DNA of 9,967 nt from an uncultured bacterium (lineage in GTDB: Bacteria > Armatimonadota > UBA5829 > DSUL01), in NCBI GenBank assembly GCA_937967775.1, contig CALCJH010000363.1:1-9967 (forward strand), read 5' to 3'. The notes beneath the pieces were generated by a model. It saw only the letters and a program-made list of their open reading frames with translations, was not told where the DNA came from and made no database searches. Position numbers and translations under genes: made by a program. Positions 6,996 through 9,967 of this stretch are shown here, one piece after another. Position 1 is the stretch's first letter. Each line of letters begins with the position of its first letter.

Positions 6996-7718
6996 CTACC
7001 GGCGCGGAGCCGCAAGTTTCGTGACATCCAGCGAGCCTTCCAGCCGCAGCAGACCCGGCTCGGTGGCGATCTTTTCCACCGTAAGCGGCAACCCTTCTGT
7101 TGGTATCACATAGACCGGGTTCAAGATGCTGGCTACCCGCTGTCCGGCCCAGTCCGGCACGGGCGCTCCAACGCCAAGGGCTGAGACGCGGCGCGGCAAC
7201 AGCCAGATCTCCCGGCCGTTGCGCACGGCGGGGACAGCCCAGACGGTTCCATCTGCGCCCACGCGGCCGTAAGCCGCGCGCCCACTGGCTTCGAGATAGT
7301 CGGCTGTGACGCGGACGCTTATCTCCTGCAGGTACGGCACCCGGTCGCGCAGCATCTCCGAGAGCTCCTCTTCGTCGAGCCAGCCTTTCCAGGTGGCCTG
7401 CTGCGCGGAAAGAATGCGGTAGGTGCGCGTGTCCACCTTCACCTCTCTTGCGATTGCTTCCAGGCGGGCAAGCCTTGGTAGTCCCTCGGGCCGCACATTG
7501 CTTCCCATGATGCGGACGCCGCGCAGCTCGCCTTTGAGCATGGCCGACGCGCTGCCGTCCACCTTCACCTGATAGCTGTCCGCCGGACCGATGATCTCCG
7601 GCAGCACGTTCAGAATCTCTTTTTCCGCCTTACCCCGGGCGATCCCGTCCGCGCACCCCCCGGCGACCAGCGCCAGGGGGATTGCCACAGCTAGAAGCAG
7701 AAATGTAGTGATGCGCAT
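6996..7718 (-). CDS. DUF2993 (LmeA-like) predicted lipoprotein
   Basis: A 240-residue secreted protein. The N-terminus MRITTFLLLAVAIPLALVAGGC is a signal peptide with a lipobox-like end (Ala-Gly-Gly-Cys, Cys22), so it is probably lipid-anchored outside the inner membrane; Ala at -3 makes the lipobox less than ideal. The body resembles DUF2993: a region of GELRGVRIMG, LARLEAIAREVKVD, a LDEEELSEMLRDRVPYL helix, then beta-rich EISVRVTADYLEASGR and EGLPLTVEKIATEPGLLRLEGSLD. Members are soluble or lipoproteins with a tubular lipid-binding-like fold; LmeA affects mannan maturation in mycobacteria, but no function can be transferred here. The ATG at 7718 was chosen over an upstream ATG at 7883 because it begins the signal peptide; the upstream 55 residues are low-quality sequence lying over the htpX leader. 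No strong ribosome site is visible (only GAG about 10 nt upstream). Confidence 0.8.
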   Translation of the reverse strand: MRITTFLLLAVAIPLALVAGGCADGIARGKAEKEILNVLPEIIGPADSYQVKVDGSASAMLKGELRGVRIMGSNVRPEGLPRLARLEAIAREVKVDTRTYRILSAQQATWKGWLDEEELSEMLRDRVPYLQEISVRVTADYLEASGRAAYGRVGADGTVWAVPAVRNGREIWLLPRRVSALGVGAPVPDWAGQRVASILNPVYVIPTEGLPLTVEKIATEPGLLRLEGSLDVTKLAAPRR

Positions 7719-7767
7719 AAGCAGTCTCAACGGCCGGTCCCGGGCGCTCGCTGGCACGCCCCGCCTC

Positions 7768-7776
7768 TGTATACCA
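7768..7776 (-). promoter_or_regulatory. Possible extended -10 promoter for the DUF2993 gene
   Basis: Read on the minus strand this is TGGTATACA, an extended -10 pattern (TGn plus TATACA). It would start transcription about 40-45 nt before the gene's ATG. I see no good -35 box upstream, so the call rests on the extended -10 and the position alone. Confidence 0.35.
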
Positions 7777-7805
7777 TGAAAGAGACGTCCTCCGGGAACC
7801 TCCGG

Positions 7806-7832
7806 TTGCCCGGGACGGGGTATGGATATAAT
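7806..7832 (+). promoter_or_regulatory. Sigma-70-type promoter for htpX
   Basis: TATAAT at 7827-7832 is a perfect -10 hexamer in an otherwise GC-rich spacer. TTGCCC at 7806-7811 matches four of six -35 bases, with a 15-nt spacer that is shorter than the ideal 17. The predicted start is near 7839, leaving a leader of about 58 nt before the htpX ATG. Confidence 0.55.
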
Positions 7833-7841
7833 GATGCTGAG

Positions 7842-7895
7842 GGAGGATTCCCGGGGGCGCGTCCCCCGGCACAGGTCGTTCACAGGAGGATTCCC
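7842..7895 (+). repeat. 11-bp direct repeat of a ribosome-site-like motif
   Basis: GGAGGATTCCC occurs at 7842-7852 and again at 7885-7895. The second copy includes the working htpX ribosome site; the first stands upstream of the leader hairpin and has no start codon at proper spacing on a real gene. Confidence 0.6.
7851..7869 (+). other. GC-rich hairpin in the htpX leader
   Basis: CCGGGGG and CCCCCGG form a perfect 7-bp stem around the 5-nt loop CGCGT. It lies between the promoter and the ribosome site and is not followed by a U-run, so it is a leader structure rather than an obvious terminator. Confidence 0.5.
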
Positions 7896-7897
7896 CG

Positions 7898-8773
7898 ATG
7901 AATCAGGTCAAAACCGTCCTGCTGCTCGGGTTGCTTACAGGTCTCTTGATGGTTGCCGGACAGGCAGTCGGCGGCAAGCAGGGGATGCTTGTCGGTCTTG
8001 TGTTCGCCGCCGTGATGAATATCGGCGCGTACTGGTTCAGCGACCGGATCGTGCTGGCGATGTACCGCGCGAAGCCGGCGGACGAAAGCACGTATCCGGA
8101 GCTGGTCCGGCTGGTGAGGGATCTCACCGTCAACGCCGGCCTCCCGATGCCGAAGGTCTATGTCATCCCCACGATGACGCCCAACGCCTTCGCCACCGGC
8201 CGCGACCCGCAGCACGCGGCCGTTGCCGCCACGGAAGGCATTATGCGGCTGCTCACCCGCGAGGAGCTTGCGGCAGTCATGGCGCACGAGCTTGCCCACG
8301 TGAAGCACCGTGATACGCTCATCTCCGCCATCGCGGCCACTATCGCCGGCGCCATCGGCTATCTGGCGCACATCGCCCAGTGGGGGATGATCTTCGCGGG
8401 CGGCAACCGGGATCGCGAGAATGGCGGGGCGAACGCCATCGCCATGCTGCTGACCATCATCGTGATGCCCATCGCGGCCATGCTGGTGCAGATGGCCATC
8501 TCCCGCAGCCGGGAGTTCCTGGCTGACGAGGGGGGTGCGCGCATCTCGGGCAACCCACGGGCGCTGGCGAGCGCGTTGGCCAAGCTGGAGCGCGGCGTCG
8601 AAGCTGCGCCGATGGACGCCGAGCCTGCCACGGCTCATATGTTCATCGTGAACCCGCTCCGGGGAGGCGGATTGCTCTCGCTTTTCAGCACGCATCCTCC
8701 GACGGCTCAGCGCATCGCGCGTCTGGAGGAGATGGCGCGCCGGGGAGTGGGGCTGGCTGGCACTTACCGCTGA
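7898..8773 (+). CDS. htpX: Membrane zinc metalloprotease HtpX (peptidase M48)
   Basis: HtpX is an inner-membrane protease for misfolded membrane proteins, often linked to heat or envelope stress. The 291 residues match the family's ~280-300. Two N-terminal membrane helices (about 4-23 and 29-48) precede the cytoplasmic catalytic part. The zinc motif is HELAH (130-134, within [14 protein letters not shown]) with the third ligand Glu206 in SREFLADE. Two further hydrophobic segments follow (about 141-160 and 178-201). [14 protein letters not shown] and [17 protein letters not shown] are other family hallmarks, so all active-site residues are present. The start ATG is backed by AGGAGGA at 7884-7890, 7 nt upstream. 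It has its own promoter and ends before paired hairpins, so it looks monocistronic, in line with stress-type control; no heat-shock operator was recognised. Confidence 0.97.
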   Translation: MNQVKTVLLLGLLTGLLMVAGQAVGGKQGMLVGLVFAAVMNIGAYWFSDRIVLAMYRAKPADESTYPELVRLVRDLTVNAGLPMPKVYVIPTMTPNAFATGRDPQHAAVAATEGIMRLLTREELAAVMAHELAHVKHRDTLISAIAATIAGAIGYLAHIAQWGMIFAGGNRDRENGGANAIAMLLTIIVMPIAAMLVQMAISRSREFLADEGGARISGNPRALASALAKLERGVEAAPMDAEPATAHMFIVNPLRGGGLLSLFSTHPPTAQRIARLEEMARRGVGLAGTYR

Positions 8774-8826
8774 CAGGGGCGCCTCTGGCGGCTCGCCCGG
8801 ATTTGCGCTAAGTAGCATCGGGAATA

Positions 8827-8850
8827 TCTCGGGATTACAGGATCCCGGGA
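8827..8850 (+). other. Hairpin downstream of htpX
   Basis: TCTCGGGAT and ATCCCGGGA can form a 9-bp stem (one G-T wobble) around the 6-nt loop TACAGG. It is not followed by a T-run and stands two bases before the stronger hairpin, so it may be an ancillary 3'-end structure. Confidence 0.5.
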
Positions 8851-8851
8851 G

Positions 8852-8892
8852 GGCCCCGCCGGAAGACAGAGCCTTCCGGAGCGGGGCCTTCT
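8852..8892 (+). terminator. Probable transcription terminator after htpX
   Basis: GGCCCCGC plus CGGAAG (8852-8865) pairs with CTTCCG and GCGGGGCC (8873-8888): 14 bp in all, interrupted only by a 2-nt bulge (GA, 8879-8880), with the 7-nt loop ACAGAGC. TTCT follows, a weak T-tract. The stem strength and its place between two genes favour a terminator. Confidence 0.7.
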
Positions 8893-8919
8893 GCCGTTTC
8901 GGGGGGCGCAGCGCAGCTT

Positions 8920-9967
8920 ATGAAGATCGGGATCGTTGGCAGACCGGCATCCGGGAAGACCACGCTGTTTCAGGCTCTTTGCCGGGGACAGGCGCAGGTG
9001 TCTCATTCCAGAGAGCCGGTGCACGGGGTTGTGGTGGTGCCGGACGAGCGGTTCGACCTGCTGGTTCGTCTCTATAATCCCAAGAAGATCAGCCCCGCCA
9101 CCATTGACTTCGTGGACGATATCGCCCGTCTGGGCACGGAGAGGGGCAGGGTGTTCTCCGACGAGGCGATGGGGGAGCTTCGCACCACCGACGCCATCAC
9201 CTACGTGATTGACGCCTTCGATTCGGGCGCCCCCGACGCCGACGCCGTGCGAGCGGAGGCTATGGAGTTCCTGGAGGAGCTCTCTCTCCGGGACCTGATG
9301 ATCGTCGAGGGACGGCTGGAGCGGATTGCAAAACAGGTCCGCGGACCGCAGGCCCCCGCCGCTCTGAAAGTGGAGCAGGATGCTCTGGAGAAGGTCCGCG
9401 AGGCGCTGGAGGCTGGCCGCAAAGTGAGCGATCTGGATCTGCCGGAAAACGAGGCACGGGCCGTGGCTGGATTTCAGCTGCTGGCGGCGAAGCCGGTCAT
9501 CTTCGCCGTGAATGTCGGAGAAGACCACATCTCCGACGCCACAGAGCTCCTGGGCCCGGCGATGAGCGCGCTGCAGGATGCGGGTTCCCCGGCGTTTTGT
9601 CTCTCTGCGGAGATCGAAAAAGAGGTGGCGCAGCTTCCCGAGGAGGAGCAGGCCGAGTATCTGGCGGGCTACGGCATTCAGGAGCCGGTCCGGGACCGGC
9701 TTATCCGCTCAGTGTACGAGCGATGCCGCCTGATCACCTTCTTCACGGTGAGCGAAAAGGAGGTCCACGCCTGGCCTCTGCCGGCCGGCAGCACGGCTCT
9801 GGAGGCGGCGGACAGCATCCATTCGGATCTGGCCCGGGGGTTCATCCGGGCCGAGGTCATCTCGTGGCCGGACATCCGCGACGCCGGAGGATGGGACCAG
9901 GCAAAGGCCGCAGGCAAGCTCCGCCTGGTCGGTAAAGAGCACGTCATCGAGGACGGTGACTGTCTTT
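8920..9967 (+). CDS. Divergent YchF/OLA1-like P-loop NTPase (3'-truncated)
   Basis: The window shows 349 residues, open to the edge; E. coli YchF has 363, so perhaps 10-15 are missing. The start MKIGIVGRPASGKTTLF carries a full Walker A (GRPASGKT, 7-14). Residues 61-69 (TIDFVDDIA) align with the YchF TMEFVDIAGL region. VIFAVNVGED (193-202) gives the NxxE specificity motif that makes YchF prefer ATP to GTP. A coiled-coil-like helical segment (about 112-170) and a C-terminal TGS-like domain (TFFTVSEKEVHAWPLPAGS, DLARGFIRAEVI, HVIEDGDCL) complete the family layout. Two hallmark parts are altered: the NFPFCTIEPN switch I segment is absent, and the DIAGLVKGASKGEGLGN switch II region is replaced by unrelated sequence lacking the DxxG glycine. 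No good ribosome site precedes the ATG (only a G-run about 13 nt away). It is probably a YchF paralogue of altered activity, not the housekeeping protein. Confidence 0.85.
   Translation, partial: MKIGIVGRPASGKTTLFQALCRGQAQVSHSREPVHGVVVVPDERFDLLVRLYNPKKISPATIDFVDDIARLGTERGRVFSDEAMGELRTTDAITYVIDAFDSGAPDADAVRAEAMEFLEELSLRDLMIVEGRLERIAKQVRGPQAPAALKVEQDALEKVREALEAGRKVSDLDLPENEARAVAGFQLLAAKPVIFAVNVGEDHISDATELLGPAMSALQDAGSPAFCLSAEIEKEVAQLPEEEQAEYLAGYGIQEPVRDRLIRSVYERCRLITFFTVSEKEVHAWPLPAGSTALEAADSIHSDLARGFIRAEVISWPDIRDAGGWDQAKAAGKLRLVGKEHVIEDGDCL

Noticed and set aside
7851..7869. Leader hairpin as a terminator or attenuator
   Set aside because: No T-run follows and no leader peptide or antiterminator pairing was found; listed only as a hairpin.
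7719..7883. N-terminal extension of the DUF2993 gene to 7883
   Set aside because: It would place 55 unremarkable residues before a clear signal peptide and run over the htpX promoter and leader.
8764..9528. 254-residue minus-strand open frame opposite the YchF-like gene
   Set aside because: The + strand frame from 8920 has P-loop, NxxE and TGS features across the same stretch; the antisense frame covers the hairpin region and has no recognisable domain.

Overview
This is a GC-rich, gene-dense bacterial chromosome segment of ordinary housekeeping character. It carries eleven protein genes and no RNA gene, insertion sequence, CRISPR array or prophage that I can support. The gene set (uvrC near rapZ and yvcK, a YvcK with an N-terminal membrane extension, a DUF2993-type lipoprotein, strong purine-rich ribosome sites) points to a Terrabacteria-type lineage such as Armatimonadota, Chloroflexota or a relative. 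That placement is inference. The window lacks the whiA gene that follows yvcK in Firmicutes and Actinobacteria.

Region 1 (2-5068, all +): the 3' part of uvrC, an O6-alkylguanine-DNA alkyltransferase (ogt), a small four-helix membrane protein of the Phage_holin_4_2 family, rapZ, a membrane-anchored yvcK, and maf. The genes overlap or nearly touch, with overlaps or gaps of at most about 13 nt, so they look like one transcription unit. It combines DNA repair (uvrC, ogt, maf as nucleotide-pool or house-cleaning enzyme) with cell-envelope and central-carbon control (rapZ, yvcK).

Region 2 (5117-6995, +): an FGGY-family carbohydrate kinase of unknown substrate. It overlaps by 14 nt a short FmdB-type zinc-ribbon protein with a strongly acidic tail.

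Region 3 (6996-7897): a DUF2993-like lipoprotein on the minus strand, whose stop codon abuts the zinc-ribbon stop codon with no base between them. A 179-nt divergent control region follows. It holds a perfect TATAAT box facing htpX, a weaker extended -10 facing the lipoprotein gene, a GC hairpin and a duplicated ribosome-site-like motif.

Region 4 (7898-9967, +): the membrane protease gene htpX, two tandem 3' hairpins (the second a good terminator candidate), and a gene cut by the window end. That last gene encodes a YchF/OLA1-like P-loop NTPase with an intact Walker A and C-terminal TGS-like region but a rewritten switch region. It is the most unusual item here. I see no clear new multi-gene system; the best leads are the divergent YchF relative and the membrane-linked rapZ/yvcK cluster.
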